DNA from: CAWHNT01 sp963830775
Lineage (GTDB): Bacteria; Pseudomonadota; Alphaproteobacteria; Geminicoccales; Geminicoccaceae
Assembly (NCBI GenBank): GCA_963830775.1
Contig: CAWHNT010000049.1
Span: forward strand, 33,873 to 97,872
Length of the DNA: 64,000 nt
Direction of reading: 5' to 3'
Shown here: positions 1 through 9,040 of the stretch, one piece after another
How positions within the stretch are numbered: the first letter of the stretch is position 1
Layout: each line of letters starts with the position of its first letter
Notes under the pieces: model-generated
What the model saw: the letters and a program-made list of their open reading frames with translations, nothing else
What the model was told of the DNA's origin: nothing
The model's database searches: none
Made by a program: the position numbers and the translations under genes

Positions 1-852
1 GCTCAGCGTGCAGGAGGGGCCGCCGCCGAGGTTGAAGGCGCGGCCGCTGAGCCGATCGATCTGGCGCAGACCCGTGAGCCAGGCGTCCACGGCGTCGTCG
101 ACGAAGAGGGCATCGCGGACCTGGGCACCGTCGCCGTAGATGGTGACCGGCTCGCCGCGGAGTGCCCGGATGAGGAAATGGGCGACCCAGCCCTGGTCCT
201 CGGTGCCGAACTGGCGCGGCCCGTAGAGGCAGCTCATGCGCAAGACGAGGGTGCGCAGGCCGAAGCAGCGGGCGTAGTCGATCACGTACTGGTCGGCCAC
301 ACCCTTCGAGCAGCCATAGGGGCTGTAGAGATCGAGTGGCGTGCGCTCGTCGCAGCCGGCCCGCAGTGCCGCGGCGGCCGGCTCCCAGCGGTCGTCGGAG
401 CGGACGAGAGCGCTGTCGGCCAGAAGCTTGCCGTAGACCTTGTTGGTCGAGGCGAAGAGCAGAGGCGGCGGCTCGCGCTGCTCGCGCAGGGCTTCCAGCA
501 GGTTGAGGGTGCCGCGGGCGTTGACCTCGAAGTCGTGGATCGGATCGGCAAGGCTGGTCGTCACCGCCACCTGGGCTGCCAGATGCAGCACGGCTTCGAC
601 ACCGCTCGCCGCTTCCCGCACCGCCGCACCATCGCGGACATCCGCGAGCAGGACCGCGATCCGACCTTTGTGCCGCTCCTTGAGCCAGGCGAGGTTGGCC
701 TCGACGCCGGGGCGCGCCAGGCTGTCGAGGATGCGGACCTCGCGTCCTTCCGCCGCCAGCCGGTGGGCGATGTTGCAGCCCAGGAAGCCGGCCCCGCCGG
801 TGACGAGCACGGGCCGGCTGCCCGACATCACGCGCAGCGGCGGCCGGCTCAT
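1..852 (-). CDS. NAD-dependent sugar epimerase/dehydratase, CDP-paratose 2-epimerase-like (3' end outside window)
   Basis: Extended short-chain dehydrogenase acting on a nucleotide sugar, probably for surface polysaccharide synthesis. 284 codons are visible; the C-terminus lies beyond base 1. The Rossmann motif GGAGFLG is at residues 19-25, and the catalytic YxxxK appears as YGCSK in the middle of the protein. Later segments (GPRQFGTEDQGW, DDAVDAW) resemble the CDP-paratose/CDP-tyvelose 2-epimerase branch. The ATG at 852 overlaps the stop of the upstream epimerase in an ATGA junction, so the two are translationally coupled. Family is certain; the exact substrate is inference. Confidence 0.85.
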   Translation of the reverse strand, partial: MSRPPLRVMSGSRPVLVTGGAGFLGCNIAHRLAAEGREVRILDSLARPGVEANLAWLKERHKGRIAVLLADVRDGAAVREAASGVEAVLHLAAQVAVTTSLADPIHDFEVNARGTLNLLEALREQREPPPLLFASTNKVYGKLLADSALVRSDDRWEPAAAALRAGCDERTPLDLYSPYGCSKGVADQYVIDYARCFGLRTLVLRMSCLYGPRQFGTEDQGWVAHFLIRALRGEPVTIYGDGAQVRDALFVDDAVDAWLTGLRQIDRLSGRAFNLGGGPSCTLS

Positions 853-1961
853 GCCACCAGCCCCCGGCTGGCAAGCTCGTCCGTGGCCTGGTCGACCCGG
901 TCGATCGCCACCTCGCCGGCCAGCCATTCCGCCAATTCGGCGATGCCGGCCGCGAAATCCTCGCAGGGCTCGAAGCCGATCGTGGCCTTGGCCCTGCCGA
1001 TGTCGGCGAAGCAGTGACGGATGTCGCCGACCCGGTACTTGCCTGTGATCTGCGGCTGCAGGTCGGTGCGGCCTACCGCGTGTGCCAGAGCGCGCGCGAC
1101 TTCCTCGACCGTGCGGGCAACACCGCTGCCTACGTTCAGAACCTCGCCCGCGGTGCCTGCCTCAAGGGTGGCAAGGCAGGCGCGGGCAACGTCGCGGACA
1201 TGAACGAAGTCGCGGCGCTGCTGGCCGTCCTCGAAGATCATCGGCGGCCGACCGTTAAGCAGACGCGAGGCGAAGATGGCGAGCACGCCGGTATAGGGAT
1301 TGGAAAGCGCCTGGCGGGTGCCGTAGACGTTGAAGAAGCGCAAGGCCGTGGTCGGCACGCCATAGGCCTGGCCCCAGATCAGGCACAGGCGCTCCTGCGT
1401 GTACTTGTTGAGCGCATAGACCGAGCTCAGCGTCGGGTGCTTGGTCTCGGGCGTGGGCACGGGCTGCAGCGGCTTTCCGTCCGGGCCCTCGGGCTCCCAG
1501 CGGTTGCGGCGGAGCGCTTCGGCCTTGCGCTCGGCAGGCTCGACCAGGCTGCCGTCAGCGGCCCGGCCCAGCCCTTCGCCATAGACGCTCATCGAAGAGG
1601 CGACGACCAGGCGCTCGATCGGATTGTTGATGAGCGCTTCCAGAAGGACGGCGGTGCCGAGATCGTTGATGCCGGTATAGTCGGCGATCTTGTACATGCT
1701 CTGGCCGACACCGACGGCGGCCGCCAGGTGGACCACAGCCTCGACGCCCTCCAGCGCCCGGCGCACCGCCAGCGGGTCGCGGATGTCGGCGGTGACCAGC
1801 TCGGCTTCCTTCGTCAGGTAGGACGGCCGACGATCGACCTCGCCATGCACCTGCGGCGAGAGGCTGTCCAGGATACGGACGGAATAACCGCGCTCGAGCA
1901 GCAGATCGGTAAGATGGGAGCCGATGAAACCTGCCCCGCCCGTGATCAGAATCCGCCGCAT
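849..1961 (-). CDS. NAD-dependent epimerase (UDP-glucose 4-epimerase-like extended SDR)
   Basis: 370-residue extended SDR. GGAGFIGS is at residues 8-15, with DIR and HLAA in the cofactor region and YALNK as the YxxxK pair; the length is normal for the family. The ATG at 1961 is chosen because it begins eight residues before the Rossmann motif; an in-frame ATG at 1985 would add an unconserved tail. First of a two-gene transcript with the next epimerase (ATGA overlap). Probably converts a UDP- or dTDP-hexose for polysaccharide assembly; the substrate cannot be read from sequence. Confidence 0.85.
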   Translation of the reverse strand: MRRILITGGAGFIGSHLTDLLLERGYSVRILDSLSPQVHGEVDRRPSYLTKEAELVTADIRDPLAVRRALEGVEAVVHLAAAVGVGQSMYKIADYTGINDLGTAVLLEALINNPIERLVVASSMSVYGEGLGRAADGSLVEPAERKAEALRRNRWEPEGPDGKPLQPVPTPETKHPTLSSVYALNKYTQERLCLIWGQAYGVPTTALRFFNVYGTRQALSNPYTGVLAIFASRLLNGRPPMIFEDGQQRRDFVHVRDVARACLATLEAGTAGEVLNVGSGVARTVEEVARALAHAVGRTDLQPQITGKYRVGDIRHCFADIGRAKATIGFEPCEDFAAGIAELAEWLAGEVAIDRVDQATDELASRGLVA

Positions 1962-2207
1962 TGCTTTCCCTTCGCTGCGGTGCAAGCCGTGTAGCGGTAC
2001 CGGGAAGCGCTGAGATCTCGCCCCAGCCCAGGACTCCCAGGCCCTGATCTTCTACGCCTCCGGCCAGCTTCATCTAAGTTGGTCGAACGGCGGGCGCGAA
2101 GGAAAGTTCCGCATCAGGAGCTGGTTCAATAGCGGCAGGAGCTGCCCTGCGGCCGTGCAGCAGCGATCAACGATCAACGTTGCAGCCATACCCCGAGGAG
2201 GCCGGGA
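1962..2207. other. Intergenic, no gene recognised
   Basis: 246 bases between the epimerase start and the YihY stop. It should hold the epimerase promoter. No convincing promoter elements, terminator hairpin with T-tract or conserved small ORF were seen. Confidence 0.5.
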
Positions 2208-3299
2208 TCAGCTGGTCGTCGCCACGTGGTCGGCCACGAAGGCGCCGCGCTCGCCCATGGGCTTGATGGGTCCTGTCGTGGTGTCGCGGCGGGTCTGCAG
2301 CTCGAGCTCGGCGTTGAGCTCGGCACCCAGCATGACGGCGAAGGCCGAGATGTAGAACCACATCAAGGCCACGATGACGGCACCCAGCGAGCCATAGGCC
2401 GCGTCATAGGAGCCGAAATTGCTGACATAGAAGGAGAACAGCAGCGAGGCCGCGAACCAGAGCAGGGCGGCGAGGAAGGAGCCGGGTGTCACCCAGTGCC
2501 ACTCGGCTTCGGCCCGGGACGGGCCATAACGGTACAGCACCGCCAGCGCCAGCATGACGAAGGCCAGGAGGAGCAGGAAGGACGCGACACGGATCGCCAC
2601 CGCCGTCAGCGGTCCCAGCCACCAGAGCACGAGGTTCAACACCGCCGGCAGGCCGACGATGATCGTCAGCGCCAGCAGGACGCCGAACAGGCCGCCCAGG
2701 GTGAACAGGAAGGACTCGAGGTTGAAGCGGAGGAAGCTGCGCTTCTCGGTCTCCTCGTAGGCGACGTTGAGGGCGGTGAGCATGGCCTTGGTGCCGGCCA
2801 TCGCACTCCAGAGCGCGATCAGCATGCCGACGACGAGGCCCCAGCTCAGCTTGGTGCTGCCCGCCGCCGCCAGGTCGTGGACCCGCTGCGCGATCAAATC
2901 GTAGGTGGTGGGCGGCAGCACGTCGCGGACGGCCTCGAGCTGGCGCTCCACGGTCAAGGGGTCGAGCACGAGCCCGTAAATGGAAATGAGCACCGAGATC
3001 GCGGGGAAAAGGGCCAGCAGGCTATAGAAACCACAGGAAGCGGCGACCATCGAAATCTGGTCGCCGGTCGCCTCGTTCATCACCCGCCTGATGACGGCCC
3101 ACCAGCCGCGGGCCGGAATGTCGCTCGGCCGGCGAGCGTGCCGGCCGAGGTCCAGATCCTCTTGCGTCAACCGGATGTCGTCGGGTGATTCGACATCCTC
3201 GCGCTCAGGCTCAGGCCGGGGTACGGCCGGTGCCTGTGCTGCCACTGCCGCTCGTCGCGCCGGCGTGGCTCCCGGTCTGAGATGTTGACGCTGGCTCAT
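2208..3299 (-). CDS. YihY/BrkB family inner-membrane protein
   Basis: 363 residues with a charged N-terminal arm (about 90 residues) followed by about six hydrophobic segments of the YihY/BrkB (formerly ribonuclease BN) fold. Characteristic stretches are FYSLLALFPA near the first membrane segment and YGSLGAVIVALMWFY near the last. Role unknown; often found with envelope-stress genes. The ATG at 3299 is used; it overlaps the 3' end of the DUF3618 gene by 89 bases, and an in-frame ATG at 3341 overlaps even more. Last gene of the four-gene operon starting at 6395. Confidence 0.8.
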   Translation of the reverse strand: MSQRQHLRPGATPARRAAVAAQAPAVPRPEPEREDVESPDDIRLTQEDLDLGRHARRPSDIPARGWWAVIRRVMNEATGDQISMVAASCGFYSLLALFPAISVLISIYGLVLDPLTVERQLEAVRDVLPPTTYDLIAQRVHDLAAAGSTKLSWGLVVGMLIALWSAMAGTKAMLTALNVAYEETEKRSFLRFNLESFLFTLGGLFGVLLALTIIVGLPAVLNLVLWWLGPLTAVAIRVASFLLLLAFVMLALAVLYRYGPSRAEAEWHWVTPGSFLAALLWFAASLLFSFYVSNFGSYDAAYGSLGAVIVALMWFYISAFAVMLGAELNAELELQTRRDTTTGPIKPMGERGAFVADHVATTS

Positions 3300-5040
3300 T
3301 CCGGGTGGTCCGTCCGACGTCGCCCTGAGTGCCGCTGCCATTGCCCTGCTGCTTGCCGCCGCTCAGCTCCTGCTTCACGGCATCCCGACCAGCAGCCACG
3401 GTCTCCTCGACGACGTGCCGGGCACGCGCCGCCACATCCTGCACGCGCTCCCGTGCGGCCGAGGCCACGCCGCCGACGCTCAGGTCGGTAAGACCCTCGC
3501 GCTCGGCCAACTCCCGGGCCGTGCCCATCATGCTCTGGGCAACACGGCTGACGCCCTCGGTGGCCTCGGAGGCGGCATCGCGCAGACGCCCACGCACGTC
3601 CTCGCCGACCCCGCTCATCAGCTCCTGCTCATAGCGGGTCGGCGGCATCAGCAGGCCCAGCACCGCACCGATCGCCACACCGGCGGCACCGATGAGCATC
3701 GGCTGGTCCTGAACGAAGCTGACGCCCCGTCCGGCAGCGTTCGAGCCATAGTCATAGGCACTCGATACGGCCGACCGGCCAGCGCCGTAGAGGCTCTGCG
3801 CCGCATCCTGACCGCGCTCCACCAGGCTGCCGCCGGCAGCACCGGCCTGATCGCGCCAGCTCCGATAGCGCTCGGTCGCAGCCTCGACCGCCGCATCGAC
3901 ACGCTCGCGGTAGGCGGCGATCGTCTCGCCGACGCTCTGCGCCAAGCCCAGGACCGCACCCTTCGCGGCATAGACGCGGCCGTGATAGGCGTCCTCGGCC
4001 TCGTCGGCGGCACGCTGCACGGAGGCACCGGCCTGGTGCGCCCGATCGGCCAGGTTCTCGATCGTGGAGCCGGTGTAGTCGCGGCTCTGGGCCCCGTAGC
4101 CGGTCGGGCTGTAGCCGGAGCGGCCGTAGCCGGCGTACCGGTCACCGGTCGAGTAGGTGCGCAGATGACGGCGCTCGGGTGCCGAAGCTCCCCCGCCCAG
4201 CCGACCCGACGCGATCAGCCATGCCGCACCGGCGCCGATCAGCGCCCAGGGCAGCGGGTTGTCGCGGATGCTGCGCACAACGCCAGCGCCGAGATCGCCG
4301 CCGGTCTCATAGGCGGCATGACCGTAGTCGTAAGCCGCATCAACCGCTGCGCGTCCGTAGCCGTAGGCACCCTCGGCCGCCTCACGCCCATAACCTCTAA
4401 CGCTCTGCATAGCCGATTGTCCTTGTTCTGCCATGTTCTGGCTCATCGCCCCCGCCCGATCGCGCCACTCGCGGTAACGCTCGCCGGCGGCGGAGGCGGC
4501 CGCATCGACGCGCTCGCGAAAGCTGCTGCCGGCCTCGTGCTCGTCCTTCCGCAGGCCGAAGACCTCACCGCGGGCCACATAGAGGCGGTCGTGGTAGGCC
4601 TCCTCGTCCTCGGCCGCACCGCGTGCGATGCCCGTCTCGGCCGCACGAAGCCTGTCCTCGTAGTCCTCGACGGCAGCGTCGGCATAGGCACCGTGCGTGG
4701 TCCGGTACTCGTCCTGCCAAGCCTCGTGGGCCGGCATGTAGTCCGGCTCCTGACGTGGCCGCGGAGGCGGCACCGCAACGGGCTGCGGGCCGCGCGCGGT
4801 GGCGGCCAGAAGCCAGGCAATGCCGATCCCGGCCAGTGCGGCAGGGATAGGATGCTGCTTCACGGTGGCCATCAGGTTCTGGCCGAACTCGCCGCCACCG
4901 CTCGTCTTCAGATAGTCCACCGCCTGGTCGATCATCTCGCCCGGCGAGAGCTTCTGCTGGAGAGCATCGATGGTGGCGTCGAGACGAGCGCGGGTCTGCT
5001 CGAGATCGCGCTCGATCACCTCCGGCGTGGGCTCGGTCAC
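3211..5040 (-). CDS. DUF3618 domain protein with internal duplication
   Basis: 609 residues from GTG 5040, chosen because it overlaps the holin gene stop in a GTGA junction and opens the DUF3618 domain at once. Residues 1-50 are DUF3618 (IERDLEQTRARL, KLSPGEMIDQA). Hydrophobic segments lie near 64-82, 264-280 and 447-465. Residues about 149-278 and 351-465 are two copies of one module: AYHxRxYxAKG, then RERVDAA...YRxWRDxAG, then a Tyr/Gly/Ala helix and a membrane segment. The C-terminus is Gly/Ser/Thr-rich. Likely a membrane-anchored amphipathic protein of the general stress response; no enzymatic motif. Confidence 0.75.
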   Translation of the reverse strand: MTEPTPEVIERDLEQTRARLDATIDALQQKLSPGEMIDQAVDYLKTSGGGEFGQNLMATVKQHPIPAALAGIGIAWLLAATARGPQPVAVPPPRPRQEPDYMPAHEAWQDEYRTTHGAYADAAVEDYEDRLRAAETGIARGAAEDEEAYHDRLYVARGEVFGLRKDEHEAGSSFRERVDAAASAAGERYREWRDRAGAMSQNMAEQGQSAMQSVRGYGREAAEGAYGYGRAAVDAAYDYGHAAYETGGDLGAGVVRSIRDNPLPWALIGAGAAWLIASGRLGGGASAPERRHLRTYSTGDRYAGYGRSGYSPTGYGAQSRDYTGSTIENLADRAHQAGASVQRAADEAEDAYHGRVYAAKGAVLGLAQSVGETIAAYRERVDAAVEAATERYRSWRDQAGAAGGSLVERGQDAAQSLYGAGRSAVSSAYDYGSNAAGRGVSFVQDQPMLIGAAGVAIGAVLGLLMPPTRYEQELMSGVGEDVRGRLRDAASEATEGVSRVAQSMMGTARELAEREGLTDLSVGGVASAARERVQDVAARARHVVEETVAAGRDAVKQELSGGKQQGNGSGTQGDVGRTTRNEPASTSQTGSHAGATSGSGSTGTGRTPA

Positions 5041-5447
5041 GACACCTTCTCCTGCACGAGCCGGACGTCGCGGCGGAGGTTGGCGGCCGTGCGCTCCGGG
5101 GCGAGCCTGCCGGCCGAGAGGTCGTTCTGGCCCTTGCGGACCAGGAGATAGCCGACCAGGGCGATCACGACGCCGACCAGCAGCATCGCCACCCAGTCCC
5201 ACATGAAGTTGGACAGCACGGTGACGACGGCCTGCAGGATGAGGACCAGGGCCGGGATCGCCAGCACGGCCCCGATCGCCATCATCGCGACCGCGGCACC
5301 GACCTGGCTCACCTTCTCCTGCGCCTCGGTCTTGGCGAGGGTAAGCTCGTCACGAACGAGGCGCGTGCTGTCGTTGGCGAGGTCGCGCAGGAGCTCGCCG
5401 ATCGATCGGCTCTCCGCCCCTGCACGACCCTCGTGCAGGGTGGTCAT
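5037..5447 (-). CDS. Phage-holin-superfamily III type membrane protein
   Basis: 136 residues. The N-terminal amphipathic part (LLRDLANDSTRLVRDELTLA) and two adjacent membrane hairpin segments (about 48-72 and 84-103) match the Actinobacterial Holin-X family, which in Proteobacteria is chromosomal and usually next to DUF3618 genes. The ATG at 5447 shares a base with the upstream stop (TGATG), and its own stop overlaps the DUF3618 GTG. No phage genes surround it, so a lysis role is unlikely; envelope stress is the likelier context. Confidence 0.8.
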   Translation of the reverse strand: MTTLHEGRAGAESRSIGELLRDLANDSTRLVRDELTLAKTEAQEKVSQVGAAVAMMAIGAVLAIPALVLILQAVVTVLSNFMWDWVAMLLVGVVIALVGYLLVRKGQNDLSAGRLAPERTAANLRRDVRLVQEKVS

Positions 5448-6395
5448 CAGTAGGCGCTCCCGCTCGTGCCGGCCCCCGGGGCTGCCGTGCCGCCGCCGGT
5501 CGCTGCCGCCGCCCCCTGGACGTGGCGCTCGAACTCGGTGCTCGTGCGCTGCACATTGGGCTGGTTAGGGGTTCCGGAAGTGGATGAACCACCGCCGGAG
5601 GCAGGCGAAGTACCGGCCGTCGTCGAGCGGCCCGAGCCGGCCGCTGCGCCGTAATCGGCACCGGTGCCCGAGGTCGGCGAGCCGCCCGCGGTCCGGCCGG
5701 CGGTGCCTGCCCCGACGCCACGGCCGGCGCCGGCCATGCCGTAGTCGGCACCCGTGCCCGAGGTCGGCGAGCCGCCGCGCCCGGGCGGGTAGCTGGTGCT
5801 GCCGGCGGTGTAGCCGGCACGGGTGCCGTAGTCGCCGCGGCCATGGCTGACGCCCGACGAGTAGGCCTGGTGATACTGGCGCTCCATCGAGGCCCGCGAC
5901 CAGCCGCGTCAGGGCAAAGCCGGCGGCCACGGCCGCGCCCATGAACAAAGCGGGCTGACGGCGGCCGAAGCTCTCGAGCGAGCTCCATATGGTGTTGATA
6001 TCACGGTGCCGGACCGCATCGGCGAAGCCGTCCAGCTCGCGGGCGCCGCGATCGATCAGCCCGGCGAGCCAAGCCTCGCGGTCGCGAAGCTCGTCGGCGG
6101 TCGAATGCGCCCGGTCGGCGATGGCACCGATCCGGTCGGCGACGCCGTCCTTCTGCTCCTCGGCCTTGTCAGCCAGGCCCTGACGCACGGCGCTCACTAC
6201 GCCCAGCGCCTCGCTCTTCACGCTGCTGCCGATCTCGCGGGCCTCGTCGGCCACGTCGCGTGCAGCACCCTTCGCCTCGGCGGCGATGTTCCGGGCCTCG
6301 CCCTGCGCCCGCTGCGCCGTGACATCCGCATCCCGCTTGAGCCGGTCGGCCTCAGCTTGCACCGAACCGCTGCGCTGCTGCTCATGCTGGCTCAT
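5447..6395 (-). pseudogene. Coiled-coil membrane protein with Gly-rich tail, read in two frames (single-base frameshift)
   Basis: The ATG at 6395 opens an Ala/Lys/Glu-rich helical N-terminus (KRDADVTAQRAQGEARN) ending in a membrane segment (ALFMGAAVAAGFALTRLV). After that the frame turns into arginine-rich shadow sequence. A shift of one base near 5891-5897 (GGCCCGC) continues as ERQYHQAYSSGVSHGRG and a Gly/Ser/Thr tail ending at 5447. Removing one base gives exactly 316 codons. The tail has two copies of GGSPTSGTGADYG. First gene of the stress operon, about 45 bases downstream of the EcfG-like promoter. Could also be two separate proteins, but the amino-acid composition change at the shift argues against it. 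Confidence 0.65.
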
Positions 6396-6438
6396 AGATG
6401 ATACCCCTCGATCGTCATGATCGCCGTGTGGCCCAAGG

Positions 6439-6464
6439 AACGCCTTGTCTTTGGCTGAAGTTCC
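6439..6464 (-). promoter_or_regulatory. EcfG-type general stress response promoter
   Basis: On the minus strand GGAAC (6464-6460), 17 bases, then CGTT (6442-6439). This matches the alphaproteobacterial EcfG consensus GGAAC-N16/17-CGTT. It points into the operon starting at 6395, whose DUF3618, holin-like and YihY genes are typical EcfG-regulon members. Confidence 0.65.
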
Positions 6465-6742
6465 CGCCGCACCCCCATTGCCGGCCGGGCAAACAAAATA
6501 CCCGGGCCTTGCAAGTTCTGTGGCAAGCGAGGTGTCTCAGCCCGGGGCGCTGCCCGTACTTTCTCAACCGACGCCTGACGGTGGAGTTCCGCGGCTGCCG
6601 GAGCCGCCGCCCATAATCCGGCCAGCCCGCGCAAGCAGCTGCGTTGCGGTATGCATGCTCCACGACTGGAGCTCACCGCTCTCGCGCTCCGCGCAGGCTT
6701 CGGCTACCTCGATGGGTGCTGAGGCAGGGAATTCGGGCGAGG

Positions 6743-7441
6743 ATGAGCCTCAAGGTCGCGACCTACAATATCCACCGCTGCATCGGCACCGACGGGCGGG
6801 AGGATGTCGGGCGCGTGGCGGCCGTCCTCCAGGAGATCGATGCGCAGGTTGTGGGGCTGCAGGAGGCGGAGGCCCGGCCGTCGCGGACCAGCCGCAACCA
6901 GGCCCAGGAGCTGGCCCGCCGGCTGAACCTCGAGCTGATCGAAGGACCGCTCCTGATCGAGGGTCATGGCCATTACGGCAACGCGCTCCTGAGCCGGCTG
7001 CCGGTGCGGCTCCTGCGCCGCAACCGCTTCGGCCGGATCGGCCTCGAGGCGCGCGGCTTCCTGCATGTCGAGGTGGCCGATCCGGACGGCCCGGTCTGGC
7101 ACGTCATCGCCACCCATCTCGACCTGGGCCCCCGCGCCCGCTCGGCCCAGCTCAGGGTCCTGGCCCGCGAGCTGGCCCTGGCCCCGCACCCGGCGCTGAT
7201 CATGGGCGACCTCAACGAGTGGCGGGGCTGGACCCGGGCCCTGGCCACGCTCCGCGGCGCCGGCAGGCTCCTGCCCGCCCGCCCGAGCTTCCCCTCGCGC
7301 CTCCCCCTCCTGGCGCTCGACCGCATTGCCGTGCGCGGCGCCCGCGTCGAGACCGGCCCCGTCGTCCACCGCACCGAGCTCAGCCGCCGCGCCTCCGACC
7401 ACCTCCCGGTCTGGGCCATGCTGTCCGCCGGCCGCCTGTAG
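6743..7441 (+). CDS. Endonuclease/exonuclease/phosphatase family hydrolase
   Basis: 232 residues covering the whole EEP fold: ATYNIHRC at the N-terminus, LQEAE (metal-binding Glu), IATHLDLG, the MGDLNEW Asp/Asn motif and the C-terminal SDHLPV catalytic His. The ATG at 6743 is chosen since the fold starts at residue 4 and a GGGCGAGG stretch lies just upstream; the in-frame ATG at 6644 would add an unconserved 33-residue tail. Substrate could be a phosphodiester lipid head group or nucleic acid. Family certain, reaction unknown. Confidence 0.8.
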   Translation: MSLKVATYNIHRCIGTDGREDVGRVAAVLQEIDAQVVGLQEAEARPSRTSRNQAQELARRLNLELIEGPLLIEGHGHYGNALLSRLPVRLLRRNRFGRIGLEARGFLHVEVADPDGPVWHVIATHLDLGPRARSAQLRVLARELALAPHPALIMGDLNEWRGWTRALATLRGAGRLLPARPSFPSRLPLLALDRIAVRGARVETGPVVHRTELSRRASDHLPVWAMLSAGRL

Positions 7442-7662
7442 GGCCTGAACGATCTCCCCCGTCTCCGCGGCGCCAATTCGGACCGCTCTGGCGCACATGG
7501 GCTCCTGAGCGCCTCAAGGCTCCTCATCTCCAGCAGGCGAAAACAGCCTGACCTGCCCGGAACTGTGGCCACGCCGGCCTCAGCTAAACCACCCCGAACG
7601 GCACGGTCCGCGACCCACTCTGGCCGCCGGCGTTCCCAAGGCTTTACAGAGACACATGAAGC
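7442..7662. other. Intergenic between EEP hydrolase and tRNA-Gln, no gene recognised
   Basis: About 220 bases downstream of two convergent units. Nothing coding or structured was recognised. Confidence 0.5.
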
Positions 7663-7736
7663 TGGCTGGGGGACTTGGATTCGAACCAAGACTGCTCGGT
7701 CCAGAGCCGAGAGTTCTACCGTTAAACTATCCCCCA
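7663..7736 (-). tRNA. tRNA-Gln (anticodon CTG)
   Basis: Read on the minus strand: seven-base acceptor TGGGGGA pairing with TCCCCCA, discriminator G and an encoded CCA. The anticodon stem CTCGG/CCGAG holds the loop CTCTGGA, so the anticodon is CTG (CAG codons). The T-loop is GTTCGAATC. 74 nt including CCA. Confidence 0.95.
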
Positions 7737-7791
7737 ACGGGCGCGCGTGACGCGCCGCGGTCGCTCCCGATATGGGGTGCATGGGGCCGTG

Positions 7792-9040
7792 TCAAGGGTG
7801 CTGGCTGCCGGATTCCTTCGCGAGCAGCGCGTCGAGGCGGGCCAGGCAGGCGGCGCGGTCGGGGGTGAAGTCATGGGTCTCCCACCAGTGCCTGACATGC
7901 CTCAGGAGAGCGCCGAGCTCAGGGCCGGGCGGGATGCCGCGGCTCTGGAGATCGTTGCCGTCCAGCGGGAACTCGGGTGCCCGCCAGTCGGTGGCCAGCG
8001 CCTCGACGGCATGGACTGAAGACGGATCTCCGCCGTCCAGGGCGACGGCGAGGCGGAGCAGGTCGAGGTACCGGGCGGTGCCGTGCGCATAGATGCCGTA
8101 CCGGTGGGCGCGCCCGTCGGCGTGGGGGTCGGGTAGGGGAAGGCGCACGAGCGCCTCCAGCCGGTCCCGGTCCCGGGCCGACAGGCGTAGCCGGGTGGCG
8201 GTCTGCTCAACCAGCCGCCTTGTCGCTGCCGGCGCTGCGCAGGAGCACGGACAGGCGCAGAATGGCATCGGCATCCGGCCAGGCGGTGGCCAGACGCAGG
8301 AGGGGGGCGAAGCCTGGGGGCTCGGGAAGGATGCGGCGGAGCACGCCCGTGTCGCGCATCAGCTCGAGGGCCGGCACGGCACCTCCCGTCTCCAGGAGGC
8401 GCAGCAGCTCCTGCCGGACGCGCTCGCCGGAGAGGCGGTCGATGCCCGGCGCCAGCTCGCGGCAGGCCGCCAGCGCCGCCGCATCGGCCGGCGGCCGACC
8501 GAAGCGGCCGTAGAAGCGGAAGAAGCGGAGGATGCGGAGATAGTCCTCGCGGATCCGGGTGGCGGGGTCGCCGACGAAGCGGATGCGGCCGGCGCGGAGG
8601 TCGGCCTCGCCCTCGAACGGGTCGAAGAGCCGGCCCTCGCCGTCGCAGCTCATGGCGTTGATGGTGAGATCGCGGCGGGCGGCGTCCAGGACGAAGTCGT
8701 CGGTGAACGCGACCACCGCATGCCGGCCATCGGTGGCCACGTCGCGGCGGAGCGTGGTCACCTCGTAATGGTGACGCCCGCCGTGCACGGTGACGGTGCC
8801 GTGCCTGAGGCCGGTCGGGATCACCTTGAGCCCGGCCGCCTCGCACAAGGCCATGACGCGCTCAGGCAGCTCCGCTGTGGCGAGGTCAAGGTCCGGCATG
8901 TCGATGCCAGGGTCGAGCAGCGTGTCGCGCACGCAGCCGCCGACGAACCGCGCCGGCCTGCCGCCTGCCGTGAGGGCCGCCAGGACACGCCGGCTCTCGG
9001 GTGCCCGCAGCCAGCGCGCCTGGGCCAGGGTGGCGCTCAT
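7792..9040 (-). pseudogene. cca: CCA tRNA nucleotidyltransferase (poly(A) polymerase family), single-base frameshift
   Basis: Adds or repairs the tRNA 3' CCA. From ATG 9040: the nucleotidyltransferase motif FVGGCVRDTLL, DLDLAT (metal Asp pair), RRDLTINAM and REDYLRILRFFRF, all diagnostic. The frame stops at 8207 after RLSVLLRSAG. Continuation RLVEQTATRLRLSARDRDRLEA is in another frame and runs to 7792. Removing one base of the CCGCCT run at 8215-8220 joins them (416 codons, normal length). The ATG overlaps the NUDIX stop (ATGA). Both tRNA genes in this window encode CCA, so loss might be tolerated, but a sequencing error is simpler. Confidence 0.8.

Noticed and set aside
5037..5447. Holin-like gene as evidence of a prophage
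   Set aside because: No other phage genes nearby and the family is commonly chromosomal with DUF3618.
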